Shown here one piece after another: positions 23,215-36,695 of a stretch of DNA of 64,000 nucleotides (within the stretch, counting starts at the first letter, position 1; each line of letters opens with the position of its first letter). The DNA is from Diprion similis (lineage: Eukaryota > Arthropoda > Insecta > Hymenoptera > Diprionidae), in assembly GCF_021155765.1 (NCBI RefSeq), contig NC_060110.1, forward strand, positions 21,350,001 through 21,414,000, given 5' to 3'. The translations under genes were made by a program, and so were the position numbers. Under the pieces are notes generated by a model, which saw nothing but the letters and a program-made list of their open reading frames with translations, was not told the origin of the DNA and did not search any database.

Positions 23215-26200
23215 TGTATGTAATTTACTTGTTCAACCGAAACCGGAGAGTAAACACATCCGCAGAACTGCGTCAGAAGACCGAACAATATTATTTGCTG
23301 TATTTCTGCAAAATGGAACACGTGCGTATTTACGAGAACCTGCGTCATTCTGTTGGCCATTCTTATGCTCAAGCTACTCTGTTTCATTCCGATATCACTC
23401 AAAGGCACTCGAATCAGTAACAATGTGTATTAATATTACATATATACAGGGTGTGCTGGAAAAACTCAACCAATTTAAAACGCGAATATAATTCGGACGC
23501 GTCTACCGATTTTCAAAAACCTTTTTTGCTCGGAATTAGAGGAACAAACCTTTCGTTTCGTGCTTAAAAATCTTAAAAATTTTCAATACTAGCTGAGATA
23601 AACGCTTTTGAAAAATGGGTTTGCAAAAAGTTGCCCGGAAGCTGAAAAAAATTATTATTAAAGAATGTCCAACTTGATTTCCATCTTGAATTATGATTCG
23701 AAGACTGATTTATTTTGGTTCAATTAATGACAAAAAGCTTACAACAATGTGTATTTTTCTCTTATTCTTGTTATTTTTGATATTTCAAAATTTCGCCGAT
23801 ATAAAAAAAATCAGTCTGTACGTCGTCTGAAAAAATCTCAATAATATTGACTTTTTTTTACAGCAAACCGTCTTGACAATGTCTCGAAAGCTTCGTTGAC
23901 GAAGGCTTTATTATTCTAGTTTGTATTAGATTATATTCACGTTTCAAATCGGTCTGTTTTTTTTTTTACCCACCCTTTACGTGGAATGTGTTTCAATCTA
24001 TTCGAGGTATACACGTCTTGATTCAATTGCTCCACTCAATCAGCGATCGATGCCTTTTCTCCAGTCCCTCTTGTCCCTTAAACAAATTGTCAACCAGTTT
24101 GAGTTTCCGCTCGCCTTCGCACAGAATTGCGATTTGGCGATGATGTAACGCGAGCCTTTGAGGCCACTTCCTGTCCGCTTTTATTGTTATTTAGGTCGCG
24201 ATTAAGTATTCAGAGAAATACGCTGTCAGTGGCTTTTCTGTTAAAATCTGTGAGAGGCTGACCACCACCGATACCCTGAATAAGCTGTGAACAAATAGGC
24301 TATTCACTGTATCTCGAACGTATCGCTTTAGATTCTCCGATTACTGTACGTACAAACAGGATTCAGGGGTCTTTGCTATCGTCCAAGCTCGTTTTTTCGT
24401 GTAGATGATAAAAGCCCAGCGGCTTTCATCTGTCCGCTAATAATAAATCAGCGATAACTATAACGAAGGCCAAGACGTTCCCTGTTTCTTCCTTGAAAGC
24501 TTGTAATCGTCGCGGCTTTTCCTCGGGTAAGAAATAAAAAATGGAAATAAAAAGAAAAAGCCTTAAGTAAACACACCCCAGCGATGACGAGCCTTTATAA
24601 ACGAGATACGCACGAGATTAACCTCCTTATAGAGGATCCGAAAGGGACTTTATGCTTACAAATTACCCAGCTAAGCTCCGGCGGGGCTTTCATCCTTTCT
24701 TTCAGCCTCCTCTTATCCTTTCTCTATACCTTCCCGAAGGGCAGAACGCGAAACCTGTGTTTTATCTGTCGGCCAATTCCTATTCCGAACTTTTTCAAAC
24801 TTCCCATCGAGACGAAGAAGTGGGTTGGAAGTTTTTCGGTTTATTGAAAAGCCGTACGTAACTGCGGCGACCCTCCGCTTCCCGACGATTCCTCTGCAGT
24901 TCTGGTGCCGGGGCGGAGTTGGGCGAATTCGAAGGACATTCGTGGTTGTCTGCTCCTGATTTGTGTTTTATCGCGTCGTTGGAATTTCCGGAAGTCCCTC
25001 GGGATACCCTCGGAGCGTAAATATTTCAAGGGAAGCATAATCGATAATTCCAGGTCAACCCAACCCGCGACGCGACTGCCTGAGTAAAGAGCCAGGCATA
25101 GAACAGCGCGAACTGCTTCCTCGACTGTAGCAAAAATTCTACGATTTCAAGCATATCGCAACGAGTTGCAGGAAATAGATTTTCGCTAGCCAAGGATGCG
25201 CAACAACGTTGCCACTTCTGTCCCAACCCTTGCATAGTCCCCTCGAAATTTTAGGGTGCGATTTCATCTTAAGGTAAATTTTATTCGAAAGCGTGGTTTT
25301 ACGACGAAGTCTTGTATCTACGGATATATAAAAACCGGGAGCATCGTTCCAGATCAGTAACTCCAGATTGATGCTTTTGGTATGTTTTATTCAGGCGGGT
25401 ATCACAGAAAGGAGAGAGAGAGAGAAAAAAAAAAATAGAGAGAGAAAACACTCGTCGACGTGCAATCAACGAAATTTGAGAAGCGCACGCCGGTAGCTAA
25501 ATCCGGAGTTGAAACTCACCGCTGAAAAGATACGGAGAATACGAAATGTCGGAATCAAATCAGCCGCCAAAGCGATTCTACTTTGTCACGTGTACGCCTC
25601 GCAGATGCAGCCCTTCGGAATTTTAAATCTACCTGCGCTACCTTTCCCGCTCTGCAAATGTTGCACACGTATGTATGTACCTATGGTACATACCTAGAGA
25701 TGCGCTTTCGCCTATGACGGAGCTTGCTCGAGTTCCAACCTCTCGCTCGTAGGAACTTCAAGGAACCACAATCACCATATATAACGAGAATAATAAGACC
25801 GGGCCTAAGTGCATGCCATGCGTGTGCTACAAGCACATTCACCTAAGCCCGTAAGCTCAGCTATATCGCAGTGCGAATAATTCAGCTGCCTCTCACGTCG
25901 ATGCAGTGTAATTGCGTCTGAGTTGCGAGCGGCTTGCAATAAATTTATATAATAGAATAACGGAAAGTACAGAATTTCCGTTTTTATCTGGGAATCAAAA
26001 GGACGATGTTCGCTGATTCAAATTATCGCAACTGCATCCTCGTTTCACCCTTCATAGATATACATATAGTGTGACTTTCCATCCAAAGCGATACTGTGAA
26101 TTCAATGTGGGAATGGAATGTTCGTAACTGAAGATTGGACGTAAGTTATGAAAATTCTCTTGAGATCAATTCTGAATTCAAATTGAAAAAAAAATTACGT

Positions 26201-27164
26201 AGTCAACTTGATGAAATAATTTTTTTGTCCCAAGGATGCCATGATTTTTACGTTAAATCGGTGAGTAAATTATAGATTTCAAATTTTGATTTCTTCCAGG
26301 TAACTAATGTAAGAAAAAATAGCTTTATTAGATAGAGTTTAATTTTCGATTCATCGTGATGCTACCTGCTGCTTATACTACCAACCAAAAATTTCAAGAC
26401 TTATTCATCAACGTAAAAAAGACCAAAGCAAACGTTTTGAATAATAAATGAAGAGTTTGGTTGATGTTCAATGTATAGAATCAAAATTTATTTATCGGGA
26501 TACAAACTAAAATTAAAAATAAAAAAACACTTGACCTGTATTATAGTTACAAAGAGGAAAATAACGTTGTCCGATGTTTCGAACCGTAAAATATGAGCTT
26601 TTCAATCAAGTATTATTACGTATAATCAAACAGCAGAGCAGAGTGCTTTCATACCGATCAATTAGTGGATACTCATAATTAAACTGTGCAATATTGATGC
26701 GTGAGGTAAGCCCGTGTCTGTATGCACGAGCTTATCTCGACTCGACGATTGATTGATATATTCGGGTAAAGTATGTGAAAGGATTAAACTATGAAAGGTG
26801 AAGTGCCTTGTAAAGTACTTCGTTAAAATATGTTTTCAAGTGTAAATGAAAATAATAGTTTCATTCGCATTCACAGAATAATATCGAAATAGAAACGAAT
26901 GGCTTGTATCGTTTTTCGAATGAAACATATCTCAATTAATTTTTCAATTAGTAGAATACCTGAAGTTTTCGACTCAAACAACATCGGACGTCAATTAGAA
27001 GCAAAAAGCACAGTGAATCGCGATTTGTGACTGAATAAAGAAATTTCTGTCAGTAACAAGTATTGAAAACTTCTGAATCCGAGTGTGAAAATTAATCTGT
27101 CGAAAGTGCTACGTCGTGAGAAGTGGCTGAAGAACATTTCCGTTTTTCACGATGTGCTACGTTA
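23215..27164. other. Intergenic DNA
   Basis: No coding exon is supported. A TATACAGGGTGTGCTGG motif at about 23445 resembles the start of some insect DNA elements, but I found no matching inverted end. A short GA-rich repeat lies around 25410-25445. The open frames at 24584-24861 overlap antisense frames and show no motif. Confidence 0.45.
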
Positions 27165-27367
27165 TTATAACGAGAATAATGGCCGCACGATGTTGTAGAT
27201 CGGACTGGTTATATCGGGCGAATGCTCGATTGCCTGGATCTCTTGGTTGAAGGTACAAAAGGCCTTCATAGAATCCGACGCCCCGGCGAAGTTGTTAACA
27301 AGAGAGATCATACTGTCAGGCTCGTAACAGTAAACAAAAGCGTTATTGGGCTTCGCGTCCTGGGACT
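27165..27367 (-). CDS. Orphan terminal exon of an unidentified, possibly secreted protein
   Basis: I do not recognise the gene, but this reads strongly as a coding exon. On the minus strand a pyrimidine-containing tract ending TCTGTCGGCAG supplies an acceptor just before 27367. The following phase-2 frame of 66 codons reads SQDAKPNNAFVYCYEPDSM, continues with MISLVNNFAGASDSMKAFC and ITSPIYNIVRPLFSL, and ends at TAA (27167-27165). There is an in-frame TAA eleven codons upstream of the TCC codon, so translation must arrive by splicing. Two cysteines and the mixed polar and hydrophobic composition would suit a small secreted protein. The upstream exon, expected at higher coordinates and ending in phase 1, was not found. 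It is too short from its first ATG (about 48 codons) to stand out as an open frame. Confidence 0.45.
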
Positions 27368-30300
27368 CTGCCGACAGACAAAGTAGTGTGGGTTACCAAT
27401 ATACCTCAAGTTTCCAAGTAGCAAACTTGGTGAATATCCAATGAAACTGTCCCAAGTTAACCGCGTCCAGGTATACCTACACCTTTAAGCTACCCCGTGC
27501 CTTTCACCAGGATAAAAAAACACCCGCCAAACTATCATCCTGATGTACAAATATTATACCGTGCAAATTTCGCAGTGAAAAGAACTTTTAATTAATAGAG
27601 CATCTGAGCTAGGGATTCTGGTCGAGGCTTCTAGAAGCGAGAATTTCCGGAAATTTCGAGTTTTACTCAAGACGAGAAAAAAGTGTCGAGAAATCGAGAA
27701 ATTGCGACTTGATTGTGCTTGTGCCCTCCGCTCGATTTATTTAATGTACTTGATTGAAAGACTGTGTAGTTAAAAGTTTTATTGACGGATACTAAAAGTA
27801 GATTCTTTATTTCATTGTGAGGGCATGATTTTATGAAGATACTTCAGGTAGCCAATACTTGTTTAAGTAAATGACTGTGTGATTAATATATTTTTATTTA
27901 CGTACTTACTTTTTAATAAAAAGACAAATTGAAAGTTTTATAGGAAGATACTCAAAATTTAATTCAGTGACTTTTGTTAAAAAAATGTATAACTAGAATT
28001 CAAATGTAAACAAGACTGAATAACCAATAATTGTTGATGATGATTAATAAGCGCAATTTATTTTCCATTCAATTAATAATTTTGTTATTTTCTTTTAAGT
28101 TTTAGTAATTTCTCAAAAATTCGAGAACTCCTGAAAATTCCTAATCAAGAATACTCGAGTCCCGAGAAAAAAATATGTCTCAAAATCAGAAAACCTAATC
28201 TAAACCTAACTTCGCGTTCACCATTCACAGACAAAAAATTCACCGATCTCCTAATCGCGCCGGGTTTTAAGGTAGTGATTTGTGGGATTTTTTTTATCTA
28301 GAAATCAGTTCTAGTCCAGTAATGAATTCATCTCTCATCCGCAATAATTCGAGACTGATTAGCGCCGGCCCATTCCCGTTAAACCCGCGAGTCCCAAGTG
28401 AAATCAGCGTCGCAAGTGTGTCTGGGAATCGGGATATTCCACTGTGCGTGTTCGTTCTTGCATCAGCTTATCGCGCTCTTAGAATGAGGCAAGTTCCCGG
28501 GGTAGAGAGTGATGTTGAGTTATGCCTTCTGTAAATCGAGGTTTCCCTCCCCGGGCTGAAGGGTCGTAGGGAAGGGCCCTGTAGACGGTGATCAGGATTA
28601 CACAGCCGCCATCCGAAAACAAGCGGTAACATTAGGAGCCATCATCCCCTGGGACAAGGCTTATTCAAACCCAGGGTGATAGTCAGTGATTCGGAAACCA
28701 TAATCCCCTTTTGTGTTCGCCAGTGAAACAAAATAGCGTCGCGCAGCTTTTAGTGACGCTTCGTGCAATCCGACCGTCGCGACGCCATCTTTACGAGGGG
28801 CTCTACCTCCTGCTCGCGAATGAACGATTTACTTACAGCTGCGGCATGAACCCCTCCAACGTTTTCGAAGACCGACGGAGTGTGTAGATAGATAACGAAA
28901 TCATTCTTCCTTGAGGCGCCCGGAGACGCGAAGCGTCGCGACGGCCAGATGTGAGGAAGCTTCGATGCCGGTATAATAAGGAGAACGAAACGGCACCTCG
29001 ATCGGACTCATTTTCATTACGTTTGGGATCTCGCGGATGAAGGCTTTTCGTCATTACAAAGTCCATTAATTACAAAACAACTTTTCCTACCGTCAACTAC
29101 CTATACAAAAACGCGCCAAGTCTTAAAGTAGTATGAAAACATTAGCCATTTTTTTGTTTGCTTTACTTTTCGGTTGTTTGAACGTTGCGTACTTTTCATT
29201 ATTACAGTTATGGAAAATATAAATTTTTATGTCCTCGAAACATTATTTTACTGTCTCAATTTGATTTTGCAATAATAAGGACAGAATCTTTTGGATTGTG
29301 GTACCAAACTTTTTTCGAAGCAAAGACAACGATTATATTTTTCATTCATGTCGACGATAATTCGAGTAGTTTCTTTTTTGTTAGTTGGAACTACGTTTAT
29401 TGCAGGCGTTGTATTAAGAGTAAAAAATAGGTTGTACTCATAGGGGTAGTATAATTTTAGTTTTTTGATTTTTTGTCAAAACTATGTATTCTTTCGAATG
29501 TGTTACGTTATACTCTACCAACGGAATCATAAGTCGAACCTTGAACGTTGTTAGAATAACTCCGAACAACGACCAATTGTAAGACACAGCAATTTTCATG
29601 ATCACACATTCGTTCGACGTGTTTGGACCATTATTGTAAGATCTGCAGGATAATCGCGATAATCGGTACATACATCTAAGAAATATTTCTCTTTTGCTCC
29701 GTGGCAGAAAGAGTTGCTTCAATCAACTCATCAACATTCATGGCAAAGAAGCTGTTTACCCGACTACAATAATACAAACTTGACATTAACGAGTTGATAA
29801 TTTGTCTTGAACGTTAGGCACTCGGTGAACCATATCAAAATTGATATTATCAGCTCAGCTTAAAACCCTCGTAAAAAGTTGACGGGAAGCTAAACTTGAA
29901 GTTTTTATGTGAGTACCGGAGGAGCAGGACCGGGTTTCGAAGTTTCAAAGTCAACGCTTTGAGAAGGCGTTGTATAATTCTTCACGCCCCCGATAACCTG
30001 GATTTCACCGATCTGCTGACCTCTGAAACTCTCCGAGTGTACCGCCAACTTTGACATCACCGAGCTTACACCCCTGAGCAAAAAGGGAAGGAAGACCAGG
30101 TCTGCAAATGTGGGGGCTAATTGGTGAAGTTGGTCGCGGTGTATACGACGGTGCTTCGGGTCTCTTAACCCTGATGAATAGAGTAAGTTTAGTGCAACAC
30201 GTTGTTCGGCTTGGGATTTCCTCCCTCCTGCACGACTTGGCGAAATCCCCATCCTGGAATCCCAAGTCGCCATAAGTAACTGCAACTGAATCTTTGAGCC

Positions 30301-31288
30301 CGAGGCGTTTCTTGGCCTCGTTGATTTCCGGTGAGCGTGTATACTTACACCTACCTCCCTACGAAATTGAAACGACGCTTTACGATGATCAAATTTTGTG
30401 TTTTCGATTGGAAAGGACGAATCACGCGTAGAGTCAGAGACTTCGACGAATCGGCTGGATTGATTGGCCGGTCAACAAACGCCTGCAGGGCAGTTTAACG
30501 CGTCGCGTAAATCCCTCGAGCGTCAATTTCAATTTTCAATTTTCGGCTCAACGTTTTCTACTTTTCCATTCCAGGAAAGGGCTCGGTTGAACGGTGACGA
30601 TATTAGCCGGTAACCAACGAAACGGCCGAGGGACGAGAGAAACGTAAACGAGCCAGAACGAGCCGTATAGGGTGTCCGATCGTCGCCGATATATCGAGGC
30701 AGTTTCAAATGCGCGCAAGTCATTAATTCATCCCCACCTCGAACCGATTATTTCGTTCCCCTTGTTTCCCTGCTTCCTCCGTTCCTGAATAGCTTCGACT
30801 TCTCTCGCAGCAGAGAGCTTTTGCCTCGCGTTTGATCGTTCGATGTGCGCTGCAGCGTAGCGATCGGTTTAATTGTACGAACATTCAATCTCCTATACCT
30901 ACCGGCAAAGAATTTAGCAAAACGAGCCTAAACTTGATGTCCGTATACCGCTGCAGACTTTATCACCAACCGTAAAACCTCGACCATACACCGACCTGTT
31001 TAATGACGCTCATGCGAGAATTTATTTCTCGCCATGATGAGCAAGGCGCATAACTTTAACGATAGTGATAATTAAACTTTAATCATGTCGTCAAACGGAT
31101 TATTTTACTCGGTCGTCGCGAAGGTTCAACCTTCGGCTTCGTCCAGGTCAACTTGATACCTAACTTTGTCCGGGTGACATGCGAGTCAATTTTAACCAAA
31201 GCATTATATGACCGGCTGGTGCCCAAAATTACGGGACAAATCAACTCCTTTATGAATTCCCGAGGGAATGAGCTGGCGGCGTAGGAGA

Positions 31289-31326
<38 letters not shown>

Positions 31327-34279
31327 CCAGACGCCTAGGGGATAAACTCTCGATCTGTGTGTGCATGGGCATGGGGCAACGCAGTACAAGGGACGATTTG
31401 GCGACCATTAGAAAAGATCAGAGTCAGAAATCGAGTTAGGCTCGTAGTTACGGAGTTGTTTCATCTCTCGGGAAAAACGGAATTGCAATCTTCTCTCGAA
31501 CGTAATTTCGCACGGAATTGTATTAGACGGCCGTAGGGTGCCTCGACAATTTTTACCACTATACGTGTATATATAAAGCTATATTATATAGTTGCGCGTC
31601 TACGTCTATATAACAGCTTTTCTTGTTTTATAACGTTGCGAAAACTTTTCACGTCAATATCGAGCTGGTCTGTCTCAGGTTGAAAGTTTTTTTCTTTGTT
31701 CTTTGTTTCGTTCGTTTTTCTTCTCTTTTTTTATTTTTGTTCCTGATTGCGTTTAACCCTGAATTACTCAGAATATCTTGCCAGAGCGAAGCACTTCGAG
31801 CACAGCAACCGCCGCAGGATCTTCCGTGTGTATTTGCCAGGAAGCGTGCAGGAGACAAAGCGGGAATAAAAATGTTAAGGATAAGGCAGAAAAATGAATG
31901 GAATTGTTGTTCGCCTGATGAAATCACGCGCTGGTCCGGCTTACTTCTCATCAGCGTTAAAACCAGACGACGAAAGCTCTTCGCCGAGTGCTCGCAAGCT
32001 TCAAAGCTCTTTGTGACGACGCACGTATGCAGGTGTCCCTTTTACCTGGGCATAAACGCGTATCGATGTCTGAGTGCGTCTGTAAAACACGCGGATGAAT
32101 TATGTACGCGCATATATTAAGCACACGCGTACACATGCATATGGATGTGACGTGGAAGCAGCGAGCTTTGACGCCATGCCCTTCCCTTTTTTCTTTTAGC
32201 TTTGCCGTTTTTCACTTTCTTTGTTTTTTACACCAATAAACCAACCGCCGGTGGGCCTGGCGTAAGCGGCGATCCTCGGAAATAGAAAAATTTCATTTCC
32301 GGAAGCCGCACGCAGTGCGACTGTCCTTGTTGTTCGCTTTTAGAATTCCCACCCTCCTCGTATCCTGCAGCAATAATTTGATCCGTAAGTACTGTGGTTT
32401 TTTAATCCTAGTCAAAAGATTCTTATATCTTAAAGACTCTTAAATAATTGGCGATAATGAATTATTCCAAATATTGGCAAGTATTTATGTATAATTATTT
32501 TTTCAGCCATGGGTAAACCCTACATTAGTAATAATTTGTTGCAGAAAAATTTCAAACGGGTGAAATTCATTCTAGTATACGCGGTTGGCCTTTCGAAATA
32601 TTAGGACCGTGTTGCGGGCACAAATTCTTATGGTGTGATTAGCACGGTCAGCTTTACAACAAAAAATTAAATTTTTCACCCGTATTAAACCTGTAGCAAA
32701 AAATTAAATCCCTTAACTCCGCAAGATTTAGATGGGTACGACATTTCGAATAAAACGTCGTTGGACTTAGTCAAATTACCGTAAATAGCTTTAGTTTCTT
32801 ATCATTTTTGTTTTCCAGCGGTTCGTATGAAATTACCAATGCACGGATTATGCGGAAGTTTATTTGCGTAGGTGAATAAGGACGAATCGTGGTAAAGACA
32901 TGTATGTACGCGTTATTTTTTTTTTTTTTATTCTACATTTCATGTTTTCATATTTTTTAACGTGATAATCAGACAGTGTTATATATCGTACATGCCTTAA
33001 GTATTGATTTGAAAATGAATATTGATATCATGGCGGTAAATCGGTTCGTTTTACAGGAAAAACAGTTGGTTGTCGTAAGGTTGAACAAGTAGGTACACGT
33101 GACGGGTTTGTTACTCTGTCGTAAGAAATAGTGTGTTGAACGAAAAAAAAAACCTTATTTTTCACAATTGTTTTAGCTAAATGCTTCGATCTAGATGTAC
33201 CATTAGTCTGTTTTCCTTTGTCTTTCATTACAATTTTGAAGAGTTCGTTTTTTCTAAAGTCAACTATGTGTGTATTTCTTTTTGATTAACTAAACGATTT
33301 ACTGGTATATATGTTAATTGGTTTAAATGAATTTGCAAAGATTACTTATTGTTTTGAAGATCATTCATTCAATTGCATTACAAATATCCATTTTCAAATT
33401 CAATTCAATAATTTACTCGTGTTTGTACGTCTAGCTTTTTCTTTAAACACTAATAGTTTTCTCTTCCTCTAATTTTTTCATTCGTTGAGCAGTTTTTTCA
33501 GTTTTTTTTACTGCTTTTTTCAATCGTGGTTTGTTTTGTTTACTTCTGTTATTCCCACATTCCTTTCTTCTAGGGTAGAAATTCTTGCACACAAAAAAGT
33601 GAAAAAAAAATATGCAATACATGCATGGGGTCTCTGAGATCGCAAATTTTTTTCATCGTTTTTATTTTTCTTGCACAAACAACCATGGTTCAAGCGCACT
33701 GACTTCAGGTACGTTAAAGTCAGTATTGGGGTCAACTGGTCCCCAACATTTTTTTCATCAACTTGCAGAATTAACCCTGATTGAAGCGCGCTGACTCAAA
33801 AATCATACGTCAAAGTTTATTTGGGGTCAACTGCACCCCAGTGAGGAAAACGAAAACAGCAAACACAAACTGCCCAAAAAGAGCACTCGCACTGCAGTCG
33901 ACATAGAACACTCAGCTTTCGTGCGTGAGTGATTCCCACTTTTTGAGTGAACACATGTGGCCAGAGTTGAGTCAGAAATAAAGTCCTATACGTAACACAA
34001 GAATAAAAGTCGATTATTTCCTTGTTACATGATAAACTATTACCTCGCCACCCGTGACCACTCATTAAATGAATTCAATGACTTTTTTCCCTCGTTGTAT
34101 TCAATCCATACACGGGGTCATATAGTGTAACATATGTATTAGAATCGTGGCTGCCTCGTCATTCGACTGATATCTCAGCGGAAATCTATTCTACATACAC
34201 AGGAGCGGTTAGAATATCGATATTTGGTTTTTGGTTAGTCATCAATTGTCTCTCGTCGCGTCAAACTGTCGTTTCGAAT
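27368..34279. other. Intergenic DNA, possibly containing unseen upstream exons of the 27.2-kb gene
   Basis: No exon could be supported. Candidate minus-strand donors (GTAAGT) occur at about 28835 and 30345. The minus-strand frame at about 30005-30340 reads plausibly at its start (PEINEAKKRLGLKDSVAV), but I cannot link it to the orphan exon. A GA microsatellite lies at 31285-31324. The 165-codon plus-strand frame at 31623-32120 starts at a non-ATG codon beside T-rich sequence and is not convincing. Confidence 0.4.
31285..31324. repeat. (GA)n microsatellite
   Basis: About twenty GA units with one interruption near the start. Confidence 0.9.
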
Positions 34280-34430
34280 ATGTCTGTAATACAGCAATTC
34301 TATGCTGAACAAAATATCTTCATTACCAGTTAGTATTCCGGACGAGAAAAAGAAATATTACCGCATTAAAAAGACGCATTGCGAATACTTTTTCGAAATT
34401 TTTCAGGTGGGACCGGCTTTTTACGTAGAG
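34280..34430 (+). pseudogene. FAR relic: exon 1, intron 1 and start of exon 2
   Basis: Exon 1 (34280-34328, 49 nt as in the other FARs) encodes MSVIQQFYAEQNIFIT, closest to the minus-strand gene ([16 protein letters not shown]). Its last base is A where the others have G, so the glycine codon that spans the splice becomes serine, although a GTTAGT donor remains. Intron 1 is 78 nt and ends TTTTTCAG. Exon 2 starts at 34407 with GTGGGACCGGCTTTTT (G-T-G-F-L) and homology ends after about 24 bases, where a 121-bp tandem repeat begins. No further FAR exons follow. It is a truncated, degenerate gene copy. Confidence 0.85.
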
Positions 34431-34432
34431 GT

Positions 34433-34665
34433 CAAAAATTTACTCAAAAGCAGATGTAATTGAGGTGAAAGTCTGTACTCGGGGGTTTTCTGGGTCGCTG
34501 ATAACGAATCTGAAGGCAAAATTTGAAGAAACGAAATGGCGAAGCCATACGACCAAACTTTTACTCAAAAACTGATGTAATTCGGGTGAAAGTCTGCACC
34601 CGGGGGTTTTCGGGGTCGCTGATTACGAATCTGAAGTCAAAATTTGAAAAAAACAAAATGATGAA
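34433..34665. repeat. Two-unit tandem repeat, period about 121 bp
   Basis: Two adjacent copies (about 34433-34553 and 34554-34665) share CGGGGGTTTTC, GGGTCGCTGAT and ACGAATCTGAAG blocks at high identity. The first copy abuts the truncated FAR exon 2, so the repeat marks the breakpoint of that relic. It may be a fragment of a dispersed or satellite repeat. Confidence 0.8.
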
Positions 34666-34909
34666 CTCAATATGAAAGACTTGTACAGAAAAATATTTTA
34701 TTTAGATCAAAATGACAGTGATCCACTTGAAAGTAGGTTGCTACAGAAATCTTAAAATTATGATAATACATAGTGATTACGAAAATATTTAAATTATATT
34801 GATTTTTATACACTAAATAGAATGCTATTACATTTTCAAGTAAATATAAGGCAATATCAGGAAATTATAATACTTATTCGTTAATTAATCTACTTAGCAA
34901 TCCGGAACT

Positions 34910-35165
34910 TCAGTAGTCTTCGTCAGACGAATCGCTGGAGTCGCACTCAGTAGACTTAACTGGAAAAGAGCTTGAGCTACCCTCACTTGTTACTTTCAAT
35001 TCTCATTGAATCTTGACAACAATCTGCGTATGGTGAGTTTTAGATCATCCGATAGCGTAAAAGGACGTTGTAATGTTTCGGACATAGCCTTCTCAATTTC
35101 CTCATACGCTGCATCTTTCCTGGTAGAACCAGGTACCGCAGGTGCAGGACCATCTGATGAAGATT
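34910..35165 (-). pseudogene. Unidentified C-terminal exon with a probable frameshift before an acidic Ser/Asp tail
   Basis: On the minus strand, TTTGATTTTTCAG at 35178-35166 is a good acceptor. The frame that follows encodes ESSSDGPAPAVPGSTRKDAA and then an amphipathic helical stretch (YEEIEKAMSETLQRPFTLSD, DDLKLTIRRLLSRFNEN), ending at TGA 34998-34996. Immediately downstream, in a different frame, comes KVTSEGSSSSFPVKSTECDS, then SDSSDEDY and a stop at 34912-34910. A serine/aspartate-rich tail directly after the helix makes most sense if one indel separates two parts of a single C-terminus. The arrangement recalls C-termini of transposon-derived or MADF/BESS-type DNA-binding proteins, but this is only an impression. 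No upstream exon was found. Confidence 0.35.
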
Positions 35166-35169
35166 CTGA

Positions 35170-36690
35170 AAAATCAAAGTGTACGTATAAATAGGCCATT
35201 ACATATTCAACCTCACTTGCTATTATTTGATTCGCAATATTGTTAATCAATTGTCATTAATCATTCAGAACAGAGAAACAAGCTAATGTTTTGGGGGGAG
35301 GGAGAGGAGGAGGGGTACCTGGGGCACCGGACCCATAATGTGAGTACACCCCTGGGTAAATATTTCGAAACTACACAATTTTTGTCGAAACCATTTCTTT
35401 ATACTTCAGATTTCTTTGTTCGAAATTGAGAAAAATGCACTTTTCAATACAAAAAATTGCACCAACAGCGGTGGCGCAAAAAGCCGCAAGTTTTTATTTT
35501 TGTTTTCACTAAACAATACATCAATCTACAAGCTAAAATAAAAAAAAACCGCGGACAATGCGGGACAATTCAACTTTTCTCTACGTGTTTACAATTTTTC
35601 GTTGCAATTTTACGGTAACTTTAGCAAGAATCATTCTTTTTTTGATATCACATGCATCAATATTATGAAATGAGAATTTCATGATGATATTGTACCCACC
35701 TTCCCTTTCGAATCCATTTTTTTGATATTTTTTCCGTTGATTATTGTGGCCTTCAGCACGTTCTAAATATAACACTAAGAATTGCACTCGGAGCGCGATG
35801 CGTCTAGCTCGAACGATGGTCACTTTAGAACTGGAATACAACAGCAGGTATAAGGGATGAACCTCTCACAAGACTGGAATCTGACGCTCGGACTATTACT
35901 CTACCTGACCCCCCACTTCAAAACCCCGAAAATAAAAATTCCATTTTTGACGATTTGGCCAGAGATTTGCGATTCTGTCCCACTGTGAGTCGGAGTTGAA
36001 TAGATGGATACGATTCGTCGACGTTGTTTCTCAGCCACTCAGTCTCGTTGAATTTGAAATTTATATTGTTGTACCGAAAGTTATTGCTCGAAAGTCGAAT
36101 GGTTCACTCGTGATTGATTCAGACAAGATAATTGAAATGTTGTTTTACTGCGTGAGGTTGTTAATTAGAATTAATAATGAAGCTAATTATCATTACAATC
36201 GCTTAATATTACTCGATTCTTTCGAATCGGGGCCGAACTTGATTTGCTTTAAGGAAAATGGAATATCATGAAAATGTCTATTCGAGAAAATATGAAAATC
36301 AGTAAAAAACACCAGGGATTTGAAGTTAGAAGTCTTTTGCAGTTAACAGAATAAACTGAAATACTCAATTTCAATGGGATGGCACCAGATTTTAGGCCGG
36401 TCACAATCGAGGTTTTCCAGAACTATTATTGCTCGGAAGGGCTAAGTCGGGTTGACGTTCACGCACCTCGCGACTCAGACAGACGGAAGTCATGGTTTCT
36501 TGGGCCTGAGCGTCCATGAGACCGTAGTCGCAACTTTGCGTATTAATGCGCGCGTTGATTAGCCAATGAGGTGTAAGATTGACCCGAAGCTGGACCTCTG
36601 GGTCAGCTCTTCCTGCCGGAGCGTGACCTGGGTAATCCAATGGTTCTCAGTTTCGTCATTTAAATAATTAAAATATTGACCAAAGATATC
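35170..36690. other. Intergenic DNA
   Basis: No supported gene. A G-rich purine tract lies at about 35292-35320. An 80-codon minus-strand frame at 36401-36640 has fairly even composition but no motif or splice context. Confidence 0.4.
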
Positions 36691-36695
36691 TTAAT

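Noticed and set aside
23440..23960. TATACAGGGTGTGCTGG as the end of a DNA transposon
   Set aside because: No matching inverted terminus or target duplication was found downstream.
31623..32120. 165-codon plus-strand frame with a hydrophobic N-terminal part
   Set aside because: Begins at a non-ATG codon; the hydrophobic part comes from a T-rich tract and could mimic a signal peptide by chance.
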